Of a stretch of DNA of 64,000 bases, positions 8,918 through 16,566 are shown in pieces. Below the pieces are notes generated by a model. That model was not told where the DNA came from, ran no database searches, and saw only the letters and a list, made by a program, of their open reading frames with translations. The position numbers and the translations under genes were made by a program. How positions within the stretch are numbered: position 1 is the first letter of the stretch; each line of letters begins with the position of its first letter. This stretch comes from Blautia faecicola (GTDB lineage Bacteria; Bacillota; Clostridia; Lachnospirales; Lachnospiraceae), in assembly GCF_004123145.1 (NCBI RefSeq), contig NZ_SDKC01000001.1:3195501-3259500 (forward strand). Reading direction: 5' to 3'.

Positions 8918-9928
8918 TCAATCCTGTTGAGAGTTTTTCATCTCTTCCTCTGCAATATCATATAACTCAGCTAGTTTTCTCTGCAGAATACTCTTATCAA
9001 TCAACTTAGTTTTATATTCAGCAATCATTGTCTGCGATAAACTTCTACTCAAAGAATATTCAACGACATCCGTATCAGCATTTTTACAAAGAATCATTCC
9101 TACACTCGGATTTTCATGAGGCTTCTTTATATCTCTATCCAATGCCTCTAAATAAAAATCCATTTTTCCCATATATTCAGGTTTGAAATCATCAATTTTT
9201 AGATCGATTGCAACTAAACACTGTAACTCTCTGTGATAAAAAAGAAGATCTACATAGTAATCATTATTTCCCACTTGTACATGATATTCTTCATCAATGA
9301 AAATAAAATCTCTTCCAAATTCAAGAAGAAATTTTTTCATATTTTTCAAAATTGCTTTCTTTAAGTCATATTCTTTATATGGTTCTGGCAAATCAAGAAA
9401 CTCTAACATATACATATCCCTAAGAACACCTGTCATATCTTTACTTTCGATTGCAGATGGGGCTTTTCCATTAGATAAAAGCAACCTCTCATAATATCCA
9501 CTATCAATCTGTCTCGCTAATTCTTTTGCCTTATATTTTTCCTTTGACGCAAGTTTTAGATAAAATTCTTTTTCTTCATAGCTTTTTGTTTTAGAGATAA
9601 TATGCAGATTATTAGACCATGTATTTTCTCTCAACAGCTTTGAGAGTTCTGGTTTATCCTTGTAAGTTTCATAAAACTGTTTCATTCTCCAAATATTTTG
9701 TGATGAATATCCTCTAATTCCAGGTTCTTTACTCAATATATATTCAGACAAAGCCTTCACAGTAGACTTGCCCCAACCATTTACATTAATTTGTTTTGAA
9801 ACATACTCACCAATAGACCAATATAAATCAATAATTGTAAAATTAACCTGATACTCAGCTTTCTGTTTTGCCGAATAAATCATTCCAAGTACGTTCTCAA
9901 ATACTCCCGTAATTTCAATCTCGCTCAT
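8918..9928 (-). CDS. DUF1016 (YhcG-type) PD-(D/E)XK nuclease family protein
   Basis: A 336-residue protein of the YhcG/DUF1016 family. The N-terminal DUF1016_N winged-helix region (about residues 5-150, with IDLYWSIGEYV and GYSSQNIWRMKQFY) is followed by a C-terminal nuclease domain. The active site reads VGNNDYYVDLLFYHR (Asp227), then AIDLKIDDFKPEYMGKMDFYL (Asp242-x-Lys244). Most relatives have Glu-Leu-Lys, so Glu to Asp is a conservative change that may still be active. ATG 9928 has AAGGAG upstream. Family members occur as solitary nucleases near restriction or toxin genes; DNA cleavage is inferred. Confidence 0.88.
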   Translation of the reverse strand: MSEIEITGVFENVLGMIYSAKQKAEYQVNFTIIDLYWSIGEYVSKQINVNGWGKSTVKALSEYILSKEPGIRGYSSQNIWRMKQFYETYKDKPELSKLLRENTWSNNLHIISKTKSYEEKEFYLKLASKEKYKAKELARQIDSGYYERLLLSNGKAPSAIESKDMTGVLRDMYMLEFLDLPEPYKEYDLKKAILKNMKKFLLEFGRDFIFIDEEYHVQVGNNDYYVDLLFYHRELQCLVAIDLKIDDFKPEYMGKMDFYLEALDRDIKKPHENPSVGMILCKNADTDVVEYSLSRSLSQTMIAEYKTKLIDKSILQRKLAELYDIAEEEMKNSQQD

Positions 9929-10039
9929 ACCTTATTCTCCTTACTTTACCTGCCATACCTTTACTCTTTCATTGTACCAAGTCGCTAGCGCGACGGCTAG
10001 CCCTAAGTACGTGAAACCACTACTTTTTTCATAAAAAAA

Positions 10040-10111
10040 TAGCAGTTTTTGTATATATGTTGTATTGTTAAGTTACCACACAAAACAATCACATATTCAC
10101 AAGAACTGCTA
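10040..10111. repeat. 72-bp inverted-repeat element inside a kinase remnant
   Basis: Ends TAGCAGTTTTTGTATATATGT and ACATATTCACAAGAACTGCTA are imperfect inverted repeats of about 21 bases (roughly 3 mismatches), so the whole unit folds into one long hairpin. It sits where the histidine kinase remnant loses homology, directly after its Gly-Ser codons. It may be a collapsed insertion sequence or a very small non-autonomous element. Confidence 0.4.
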
Positions 10112-10287
10112 CCTTTCTCAGAGCGTCCTTTATCACACTTATAAAGCCGTTCAAATATGTGTTTCAAATCTTCTTTTTCAATTCCCACTCCATTATCCGC
10201 CAGCAACAGCTCCATGCTGTTTTCCTTCTTCGATAGGGAAATTTTAATTTTGTTCGCATGGCTATGAGCGATTACATTTTGAATATC
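10108..10287 (-). pseudogene. Histidine kinase ATPase-domain remnant
   Basis: About 60 codons in one frame encode the N-box (IQNVIAHSHAN) and G1 box (LADNGVGIEKEDLKHIFERLY) through to the Gly-Ser that normally precedes GLGL in a sensor kinase HATPase domain. Both sides are broken: upstream the frame runs into a stop and an IS30-like fragment, downstream into the 72-bp inverted-repeat element. No promoter or start belongs to it. It is a decayed two-component kinase. Confidence 0.7.
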
Positions 10288-10430
10288 TATAAAAATGCTT
10301 TTTTATCTCTTTGGCGATGGTGGTGGGATCGCGGTTTAACGCTTTCTCTATCTTGCGAATGCTTTTGTCTTCTTTCAACAGAGAATATATTTCTATTCTC
10401 CAACATTGTTAAATGTTTGTATTTTGCCAT
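10288..10430 (-). pseudogene. IS30-type transposase N-terminal remnant, frameshifted
   Basis: ATG 10430 begins MAKYKHLTMLENRNIF; after a one-base frameshift the next frame continues LLKEDKSIRKIEKALNRDPT and TIAKEIKKHF. Together they match the helix-turn-helix of IS30-family transposases (HLT...DPTTIAKEI). The catalytic domain is absent. The bases at about 10450-10559 probably include the IS terminus, but I cannot fix its end. Confidence 0.65.
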
Positions 10431-10559
10431 CATTTTTCCTCTTTGGCTTCTACTGGACATTTAACATTATCTCACTTCCAACCTGTTTGCACAACTAACT
10501 TCCGCTCGTGGACGTTTTCCCTACCTATGTGGACTTTAACTTTTCATTTCAGCTAAATT

Positions 10560-10722
10560 AGAGCGTGTCTGAAAAAGGCTTTTCGTGAGCTGCGAGTCTC
10601 AGTTTGTGGGAGATTTTATCCGAATGAGGGCGGCGTAGCGGGCTACGTCAACCGAATGAAGGTAAAATATGCCGCAAAGTGGGGCGTGCAGATTGCAGGA
10701 ATGATTTTTCAAACACGCTCTA
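10560..10722. mobile_element. 163-bp MITE-like palindromic repeat
   Basis: Terminal inverted repeats TAGAGCGTGTCTGAAAAA (left) and TTTTTCAAACACGCTCTA (right) enclose 127 bases with internal hairpins, for example CGTAG-CGGG-CTACG, and two copies of CCGAATGA(A/G)GG. It has no open frame. This structure is what a non-autonomous miniature inverted-repeat element looks like. The target duplication, if any, is only the TA at each end. It stands at the edge of the compositionally distinct carbohydrate island. Confidence 0.6.
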
Positions 10723-10761
10723 GCATACAAATCGCATTTTCTTTGCCAATCATAACAGAAA

Positions 10762-10787
10762 GGACGAATGCTCAAATGCCTTCGTCC
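10762..10787 (-). terminator. Terminator of the TrmB-MFS-SGNH operon
   Basis: On the minus strand GGACGAA-12-TTCGTCC is followed by TTTCTGTT. It is placed about 90 bases after the stop of the SGNH gene, the last gene of the operon. The interval 10788-10879 shows nothing else. Confidence 0.6.
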
Positions 10788-10879
10788 CCAAAACGGTTAT
10801 ATATTTAGTATAAATTGTTGTAAACTTGCAATGAAAACATCTACAAGTTTAGTTAATTGTGCATTTCAGCAAATACATA

Positions 10880-11662
10880 CTATTTGTAATCTTTGTTTTT
10901 GAGCGACGTACCGACAAACGGTATCGTTGCAAATTCCCGAGGGTTACTACGTATAACGTAATCGATATAATTAGCCACCATCAATGCGTAAGCATAGTAC
11001 CCCATCGGGTTCGGATGGAAGCCCAGCCCGAACGACTTACGCATTTCGGCATCGTATACGGGCGCATGCGCAGTCATATCCAGCAAGTACGTAAAGTCAA
11101 ACATATCGCACAATTTGGCAAGTTCGCTTGCGATATAACGAATATCTTTATCGCAGGCATCACCGCGAAGTTGCGGAGTAACAACAAAAATACGCGCATT
11201 TGGCTCGATCGTTTTAAGTTTGCAAACGATTTTGCCCATATTGCCGAAGAACGTATCGGCGTTATCCTGCGGACATTCTGCGTTAACGTCCTTGACGCTT
11301 CCCAACGGATGTCCGAAGACAAACGAATCGTTGTTGCCCAGCGCAATGATATACGCTTGATTCCATTGCCAAAATCCGTTTGCATCCGCCCAACTTTGCA
11401 TATACTCGCGCGCGGTCATTCCGCCGCGAGAATAATTGTTGTACTTCGTCCCCGTAATGCGCTCCAAAACAGCGGGCCACGAATACCCGTACATATCGGT
11501 ATAAACTATGTTGCCGTTTTCGTCGTGGCTTTCAAACTCACCCGACGCCAAAGAATCCCCTATCACTCCTATTTGTTTGAATACGCCTGCAAAACCGCAC
11601 GTTTCCTTGATAATATCCAACGGCTGTTCGTTTGCGCCGAGTTCAAAACGTTTGATATCCAT
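10880..11662 (-). CDS. SGNH/GDSL-family hydrolase
   Basis: A 260-residue cytoplasmic (no signal peptide) serine esterase/deacetylase-like protein. Block I is VIGDSLASG with nucleophile Ser37, block III is LGNND (Asn111-Asp112), and block V is GLGFHPNPMGYY with His216, the expected catalytic arrangement. The gene follows the MFS transporter by two bases and shares its promoter, so the likely role is to remove an acyl group from the sugar brought in by that transporter. That role is inferred from context. GC content and codon use are higher than in neighbours on both sides. Confidence 0.85.
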   Translation of the reverse strand: MDIKRFELGANEQPLDIIKETCGFAGVFKQIGVIGDSLASGEFESHDENGNIVYTDMYGYSWPAVLERITGTKYNNYSRGGMTAREYMQSWADANGFWQWNQAYIIALGNNDSFVFGHPLGSVKDVNAECPQDNADTFFGNMGKIVCKLKTIEPNARIFVVTPQLRGDACDKDIRYIASELAKLCDMFDFTYLLDMTAHAPVYDAEMRKSFGLGFHPNPMGYYAYALMVANYIDYVIRSNPREFATIPFVGTSLKNKDYK

Positions 11663-11664
11663 TT

Positions 11665-13104
11665 TTATTCACCGTCCTGTGTTTCTTCTTTAATTTTTTT
11701 AGGCTTATCCCATTCCGTACCCGTTACTGTTTTAAGATCCAGTCCGCGAGTTTCGCCGACAAACAGCCACATTATTACGATTGCGCCCACAAGCCCCGGC
11801 ACAGTCAAACCCAAGTACATATAGCCGAACATCTTTTCGGGAATGATAGGAAGCAGTATCATAGTGATAACCGTTGCAAGTCCGCCCATAACTCCGTTAA
11901 GCAACGTGTTGATTACAGTTACGGACGAACGCAAGTTTGTAGGAGAAGACTCGGAGAACATTATTCCGCCGATAGTATCGCCCGCGCCCCAGTAACTGCC
12001 CATAAATCCGCCGATTGCAAAGCCTGTCAAATACGGAGTCCACTTGAACATACCGCTTAAAATAAACAGCAAATAGCACGCCAACGCCGAACAAGACATC
12101 GCAATTATAGTTATTTTGCGCCCGAATTTGTCCGACACAAAACCCGATATCAACGTAAACAGCGCGTTGCCTACGGGATACAAGAATAGAGCAAGAGTTA
12201 TTTCTTCTTCCGTCATCAAAGCAGACTTTGCCATAACCGTACTGTACGTTGCCGTACCTAACGAAGCAAGATAGAAACAACAGCAGGCGATGATCAAAAA
12301 GCGTAATTGCCTGTGTTTGAATGCGAATTTTACAGCGGTCAGAATTCCGCCTTGAGCGTTTTGCTCGCGCTCTTCCTTACTGCGTTGTTCGCGTTCTTCG
12401 ATGGGAGTTTTTAAGTACTCTATTCTTTTTATTAAAAACGCGTTTGTTTCCTTTGCAAAAAGCAACGCGAATAACGCCATTACAAAACCGATAATTGCCG
12501 GAACTAAATATACAACGTGCCAACGCTCGCTTACATTTTGCATAAGCGTAGCCCTAAGCAACGGAACAAGCAACGTACCCAGTATCGCCACCGCTTTTAC
12601 GATTGCGTAGTTACGGGCGCGGGACTTTTCGTCGGAGCATTCCAGTATGTACACACATTGCATATCGTGCGACACCATAAAACCCATCAACGTGCTGCCT
12701 ATCATGTAAACGTAGATATCCTTAGATAAATACACAAGGAACAGCCCTAACCCCATACATAACGTGTTAATAACCAAAAACGGCTTACGCCCGAATTTGT
12801 CCGCAAGGGGACGGTAGAAAATAATAAGCAATGTTACCGGATAGGAAATAAAACCTATGGCGGAAAAAAGCGATAATCCCGCGCCGTATTCCATACCCGT
12901 ATTTTTTACGAAGAATTCCGTAACTATATTCGCCTGAAACTGAATGGATATCGTAGACGCCATTTCGTCCGTTATGTAGATGAGCGACAAAATCATAAAC
13001 AAGTAAATCAAATAAAACTTGTTGCTTCTTGCGCCCAACTGCTTTTCGCGGCGGATAAGTTCTTTGGCTTCGCGCGCCTGTAATCGTTCAACGTTTTTTG
13101 CCAT
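11665..13104 (-). CDS. MFS sugar transporter (SP family-like)
   Basis: A 479-residue, 12-helix major facilitator with both family loops: PLADKFGRKPFLVINT between helices 2 and 3, and SGFVSDKFGRKITIIAM between helices 8 and 9. The length, the charged central loop rich in Glu/Arg (about residues 220-250) and the C-terminal VGETRG motif point to the sugar porter family. I chose ATG 13104 with AAGGAG upstream; it overlaps the end of the regulator gene by 17 bases, so translation is coupled. Partner genes are a TrmB-type regulator and an SGNH hydrolase. The sugar is unknown. Confidence 0.88.
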   Translation of the reverse strand: MAKNVERLQAREAKELIRREKQLGARSNKFYLIYLFMILSLIYITDEMASTISIQFQANIVTEFFVKNTGMEYGAGLSLFSAIGFISYPVTLLIIFYRPLADKFGRKPFLVINTLCMGLGLFLVYLSKDIYVYMIGSTLMGFMVSHDMQCVYILECSDEKSRARNYAIVKAVAILGTLLVPLLRATLMQNVSERWHVVYLVPAIIGFVMALFALLFAKETNAFLIKRIEYLKTPIEEREQRSKEEREQNAQGGILTAVKFAFKHRQLRFLIIACCCFYLASLGTATYSTVMAKSALMTEEEITLALFLYPVGNALFTLISGFVSDKFGRKITIIAMSCSALACYLLFILSGMFKWTPYLTGFAIGGFMGSYWGAGDTIGGIMFSESSPTNLRSSVTVINTLLNGVMGGLATVITMILLPIIPEKMFGYMYLGLTVPGLVGAIVIMWLFVGETRGLDLKTVTGTEWDKPKKIKEETQDGE

Positions 13105-13954
13105 TTTGAGTTTTCTCCTTTTGAAAATTGTAAACAAGAAAATTCTTGGTCATCTCGTCGGTAATGCCGTAGCGCTCCGCCAAATTGTGTATGGCTTGCA
13201 AAAAATCCGCACCGAAGCAACCCTTGGACAACAAGTTTTCTTTTTCGATAAGTTTATTCCAAAAAACATTCAAAACAATTTCGTCGGTGGCAAGAGAAAC
13301 AACCGAATGATTGCGCGTATGCACGTAAACGTTGCGATCGCCCTCTTCGCCGACTAAGCACTCTCTGCCGTCGATTATGATTGTTGTTCTGCGGTAGGGA
13401 AACAGAGTTGAAACGTCGTTGATATTGTACGAATACACCGTTGCGCCGGCGACCGAAATACTTTCGAAGGTAAAAATATACACCTTTACTCCGCGGGATA
13501 TTGCGTTTTCGATATTACTACGCAGCACTTCGAACGACTCCTGCCAAATGGACAGCGAAATTTCCGCTTGCGCGCTGTCGATAAGTTCCTTTGCCTTGGC
13601 AACGTATTTTTCTTCGCCCACTATATTCATTACGTAATCGACGTCGGCATTTTCCGTTGCGAGTTGTTGAAGTTCGCGTTCGGCGCAGGCAATATTCTTT
13701 TCGTTTTCTTCCTTAATGCTGCGGATAAGGTCTTGATACTCGATAGGCTTATAAAAATTAGGTTCTCCGTCTATACGGATGACCGCGCCCTTTGCAATCA
13801 AACGATTGATGACCTCATAAACCAACGAACGCGCAACGCCGGACAATTTGGCGATTTCGTAGCCGTTTAGCACTTTGTGTTTTATCAACGTACCGTATAC
13901 TTTTGCCTCGTTAGATGAAAAACCGAGTTTTTCCAAAAATTCAAAACTATTCAT
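13088..13954 (-). CDS. TrmB family sugar-sensing transcriptional regulator
   Basis: A 288-residue protein. The N-terminal winged helix (about residues 1-80: LEKLGFSSNEAKVYGTLIKH, then GVARSLVYEVINRLIAKG) is the TrmB DNA-binding domain. The C-terminal part (about 115-250, with AKELIDSAQAEISLSIW and VKVYIFTFESI) is the phospholipase-D-like effector domain of this family. TrmB regulators bind sugars and control transport genes. ATG 13954 has GGGGGAT upstream. It heads the operon and probably controls the MFS/SGNH genes behind it. Confidence 0.88.
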   Translation of the reverse strand: MNSFEFLEKLGFSSNEAKVYGTLIKHKVLNGYEIAKLSGVARSLVYEVINRLIAKGAVIRIDGEPNFYKPIEYQDLIRSIKEENEKNIACAERELQQLATENADVDYVMNIVGEEKYVAKAKELIDSAQAEISLSIWQESFEVLRSNIENAISRGVKVYIFTFESISVAGATVYSYNINDVSTLFPYRRTTIIIDGRECLVGEEGDRNVYVHTRNHSVVSLATDEIVLNVFWNKLIEKENLLSKGCFGADFLQAIHNLAERYGITDEMTKNFLVYNFQKEKTQNGKKR

Positions 13955-13976
13955 AGTAGTTATCCCCCACACTACT

Positions 13977-14004
13977 ATTGTAAGGCAACTCTTTCCGTTG
14001 TCAA
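13977..14004 (-). promoter_or_regulatory. Promoter of the TrmB-MFS-SGNH operon
   Basis: TTGACA (13999-14004) and TACAAT (13977-13982) on the minus strand, 16 bases apart, 23 bases before the TrmB start codon. Just downstream ACTACTATTGT/ACTACTATG-like half repeats could be an operator, but this is weak. Confidence 0.75.
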
Positions 14005-14046
14005 TATTCTTTTTAAAATATTTGATATTAAATTTGCGTTTTTTCG

Positions 14047-14322
14047 TCAATACGGACTATCGTCAAAGTACAGTTCGTTGTATAAATCGCCGTCTTTCCT
14101 ATCGAAACGTTCTTGCTGCTCGGGTGTAAAAGATACTTTTACCGTTTCTGGTTTACGCAACGTAAAATTGCCGATATCGCGTCTGCGCGTACGATTGATT
14201 ATATGGGCAAATGTATGAAGGCTTTCTACGTCTCCTATAAGTTTTACTCGATCTTCCAGTGAAATTTTATCCCTATTCAACATTCTGACAGCGTTTCGAT
14301 AAACAGGGTTTGGAATTAACAT
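14047..14322 (-). pseudogene. SNF2/DEAD-like helicase internal fragment
   Basis: About 90 codons resembling the inter-lobe segment of SNF2-type helicases: the stretch THAFAHI-like 'LHTFAHIINRTRRRDIGNF' followed by KVSFTPEQQERF. The frame is open upstream to about 14360 without a plausible start and no helicase motif I or VI is present. It shares the higher GC character of the adjacent island, so it likely arrived with it and then decayed. Confidence 0.5.
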
Positions 14323-14351
14323 TGCCGTTGCCCAATTGGTATTGCCAGCTT

Positions 14352-14507
14352 TTACAATCTTGATGTGTTATCTTCTCTGTTTTCAGATCGATAAGGATAA
14401 ATCTGTCTCAGAAACATTCCTACTGCATTGGACATTGGAATACCAAGTTGATCAAGCACCTGTTCTGCCTGTTCTTTTACTTCAGTTTCAAACGCTACAT
14501 TGAACAC
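14352..14507 (-). pseudogene. RelB/DinJ-like antitoxin fragment overlapping a kinase 3' end
   Basis: From GTG 14507 the frame reads VFNVAFETEVKEQAEQVLDQ, then LGIPMSNAVGMFLRQI, which is the ribbon-helix-helix core of RelB/DinJ antitoxins. After that the sequence no longer fits and stops at 14352. The first 13 bases overlap the end of the histidine kinase gene and there is no ribosome site. No toxin gene follows. It is most likely a truncated antitoxin joined by recombination to the kinase end. Confidence 0.5.
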
Positions 14508-15652
14508 TGTGCAAAAGTCACCTCGAAAATCGTTCCTCCAGTCTTGCCTGATTTAATACAAATACTGCCATCATGTACTCTAACGATTTCACGGACAAGA
14601 GCAAGTCCTAGCCCTACGCCGCCCAGCTCCCGGCTTCTGGATTTATCCACACGGAAGAACGGTTCGAACACTCTCTCCCTAAGCTCCTTTGGTATTCCGT
14701 TTCCCGTATCCTCTACAGACAGATAAACATGCTTTTTTCTCTGATATGCGGTTACGGTAACCTGTCCGAGCGGATGATTATATTTGATGGCATTTTCAAC
14801 CAGATTGTATACAAGCCTGTAAATAAGTATATCACTGCCTATCATAGTGGCATCCTCACATTTTCCAATCAGCTTTATATTTTTTTCCTGTGCAAGAGGC
14901 TCAAGGTCTGCCAAAACCTCTTCAACAATAGCATCCAATATAATTTTATCATCCCTTCCCACCGTCTGAAGCTCACTCATATCAAGAAGAGTCTTTACCA
15001 TCCTGTTTAATTTATCATTTTGTTCCGTAACCATTTTTATGGTCTGCAAAGTGTCTGCATCATTTCCCGGGTGAGAGGCAGAATTATATAAATCAAGCTG
15101 CACCTGCATTAACGCTAATGGAGTTCGCAGCTCATGTGCTGCATTTGCAGTAAACTGTCTCTGTATCTCAAATGCATCCGACAGACGCTCAAGCATCTTA
15201 TTATAAGAAATGCCAAGCTGGTTCAGTTCCTTAACATTGTTTTCCTCTATTCTTGAATCAGACAGATTCTGAGCCTGTACCTCTTCAATTTTATCTGAAA
15301 ACTCCCTGATCGGTCTAAGTGCATGCCCGCTTATAAAATAAGTGACGACGCCTCCTAAAAGTGCCAGCAAAACAGTGATTATCAGACTGTTTCTTTTATA
15401 GTCGGCCTTATTATTGTACACCTGAACCGAAAAATTATCTGCAAACTCATCCCACTTGTCATCCGGAATACTGATAACTATTTCATCTGATGTGTTTCCT
15501 TTTTCATTCCCCTGTGACTCTACCGCATCCTGAAGCGAATCAATGTAATACACACCATTTTTATAGACAAACATAGTCAGGCAGCCACATATAATGGCAA
15601 TGCACAATGTAGTTATACACGTAAGTCTCCACTGCAACGACATTTTTTTCAT
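14495..15652 (-). CDS. Sensor histidine kinase
   Basis: A 385-residue membrane kinase: helices at about 11-28 and 88-108 flank a 60-residue extracellular sensor, then HAMP, the HisKA H-box AANAAHELRTP-like with His173, the N-box LVENAIKYN, and G boxes DTGNGIP and GVGLGLALV. Its start overlaps the response regulator stop by four bases. The pair is divergent from the CXXC micro-protein / polyferredoxin / TlpA operon and probably controls it, perhaps in response to envelope redox state (inference). Confidence 0.93.
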   Translation of the reverse strand: MKKMSLQWRLTCITTLCIAIICGCLTMFVYKNGVYYIDSLQDAVESQGNEKGNTSDEIVISIPDDKWDEFADNFSVQVYNNKADYKRNSLIITVLLALLGGVVTYFISGHALRPIREFSDKIEEVQAQNLSDSRIEENNVKELNQLGISYNKMLERLSDAFEIQRQFTANAAHELRTPLALMQVQLDLYNSASHPGNDADTLQTIKMVTEQNDKLNRMVKTLLDMSELQTVGRDDKIILDAIVEEVLADLEPLAQEKNIKLIGKCEDATMIGSDILIYRLVYNLVENAIKYNHPLGQVTVTAYQRKKHVYLSVEDTGNGIPKELRERVFEPFFRVDKSRSRELGGVGLGLALVREIVRVHDGSICIKSGKTGGTIFEVTFAQCSM

Positions 15653-16329
15653 TTGCCAGACTCCTCCCGTATTTTATAGCCTTCGCCTACCTTGTTCAGA
15701 ATGGGATCATAGCCCAGCTTCGCCTTAAGCTTTTTTCTAAGTGAAGACATATGTACCCTGACCGCTCCGCTAAAACTGTCTGCCGCAGCATCCCACACAT
15801 GCTCTATCAGCTCCTCCTGGCTTACCGGTCTGCCTATATTAATAAGTAAATATTCCAAAATACCATTCTCTTTTCTTGTCAACGGAACCGGCTCTCCCTT
15901 TGCATATGCCTCGCGTTTAATCGTATCAAACTTTATTTCTCCGCATGTAAGACATATATCATTCTGTACAAATTTCCTTCTTGTCAGGCTTCTGATACGT
16001 GCTTCAAGCTCCTGCAGATGGAATGGCTTTTCCATATAATCATTTGCTCCTGCATCCAATCCTTCTACCTTATCAGCAATCTGACCTCTTGCGGATAATA
16101 TCAAAACCTTAGTTTCATCATTGTATTTTCTAAGCTCCTTAAGAAGCTCCATCCCATCCATCCCCGGCAGATTCAAATCCAACACTATCAGATCATAATT
16201 CTCCGACAGTATACTTTCGAGAGCCTCGTTCCCATCATAACTGGTATCCACCTCATAACCGGCAGCATACAGACTCTTTGCAACCATATCACATATTTGT
16301 TTCTCATCCTCAACAATTAATATTCTCAA
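15649..16329 (-). CDS. OmpR/PhoB-family response regulator
   Basis: A 226-residue regulator: receiver domain (MRILIVEDEKQ, phospho-acceptor Asp51 in VLDLNLPGMDG, conserved Lys in EKPF) and C-terminal winged helix (VRVHMSSLRKKL, GEGYKI). I placed the start at TTG 16329, seven bases after GCAGGAG, because the receiver begins exactly there; longer frames add unrelated residues. It partners with the kinase downstream. Confidence 0.93.
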   Translation of the reverse strand: MRILIVEDEKQICDMVAKSLYAAGYEVDTSYDGNEALESILSENYDLIVLDLNLPGMDGMELLKELRKYNDETKVLILSARGQIADKVEGLDAGANDYMEKPFHLQELEARIRSLTRRKFVQNDICLTCGEIKFDTIKREAYAKGEPVPLTRKENGILEYLLINIGRPVSQEELIEHVWDAAADSFSGAVRVHMSSLRKKLKAKLGYDPILNKVGEGYKIREESGK

Positions 16330-16368
16330 AATTTTCTCCTGCTTCTTAACAATAATTTTACAACCTAT

Positions 16369-16397
16369 ATTGTATAATATCAAAGTCAGCTGGTCAA
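16369..16397 (-). promoter_or_regulatory. Promoter of the response regulator/kinase operon
   Basis: Minus-strand TTGACC (16392-16397), 17-base spacer, TACAAT (16369-16374). The intergenic region to the divergent redox operon is only about 90 bases, and a plus-strand TATAAT (16373-16378) overlaps this -10, so the two promoters are face to face. Confidence 0.75.
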
Positions 16398-16422
16398 CAA
16401 TACAACAAAAAGGAGCAATATT

Positions 16423-16566
16423 ATGTTGAAATACCAAAAAACATGTCAAATCATTTTGCTTATCCTTGGTGTATCCATGGTAAGCTATGGTGCAGTCAGA
16501 GGTGAGGCGGCTGCCGTGCTTGGTAAAGCAATAAAACTATGTCTGGAGTGTGTCGGAATTGGATAA
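16423..16566 (+). CDS. CD1871A-like CXXC micro-protein
   Basis: A 47-residue protein with AAAGGAG upstream of its ATG. It has one hydrophobic segment (about residues 8-26), a VRGE(A)xxVLxKA stretch and a C-terminal CLECVGIG with a CxxC pair. This layout matches the small 'CD1871A family CXXC motif-containing' proteins found next to polyferredoxin genes in Clostridia. It is the first gene of the redox operon and overlaps the next frame by 17 bases. A role in thiol electron transfer across the membrane is inferred. Confidence 0.75.
   Translation: MLKYQKTCQIILLILGVSMVSYGAVRGEAAAVLGKAIKLCLECVGIG

Noticed and set aside
10859-11824. A 321-codon open frame on the plus strand opposite the SGNH hydrolase
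   Set aside because: It is exactly antisense to a gene with clear catalytic motifs; the frame stays open because of the higher GC content. Its translation has no domain and no ribosome site.
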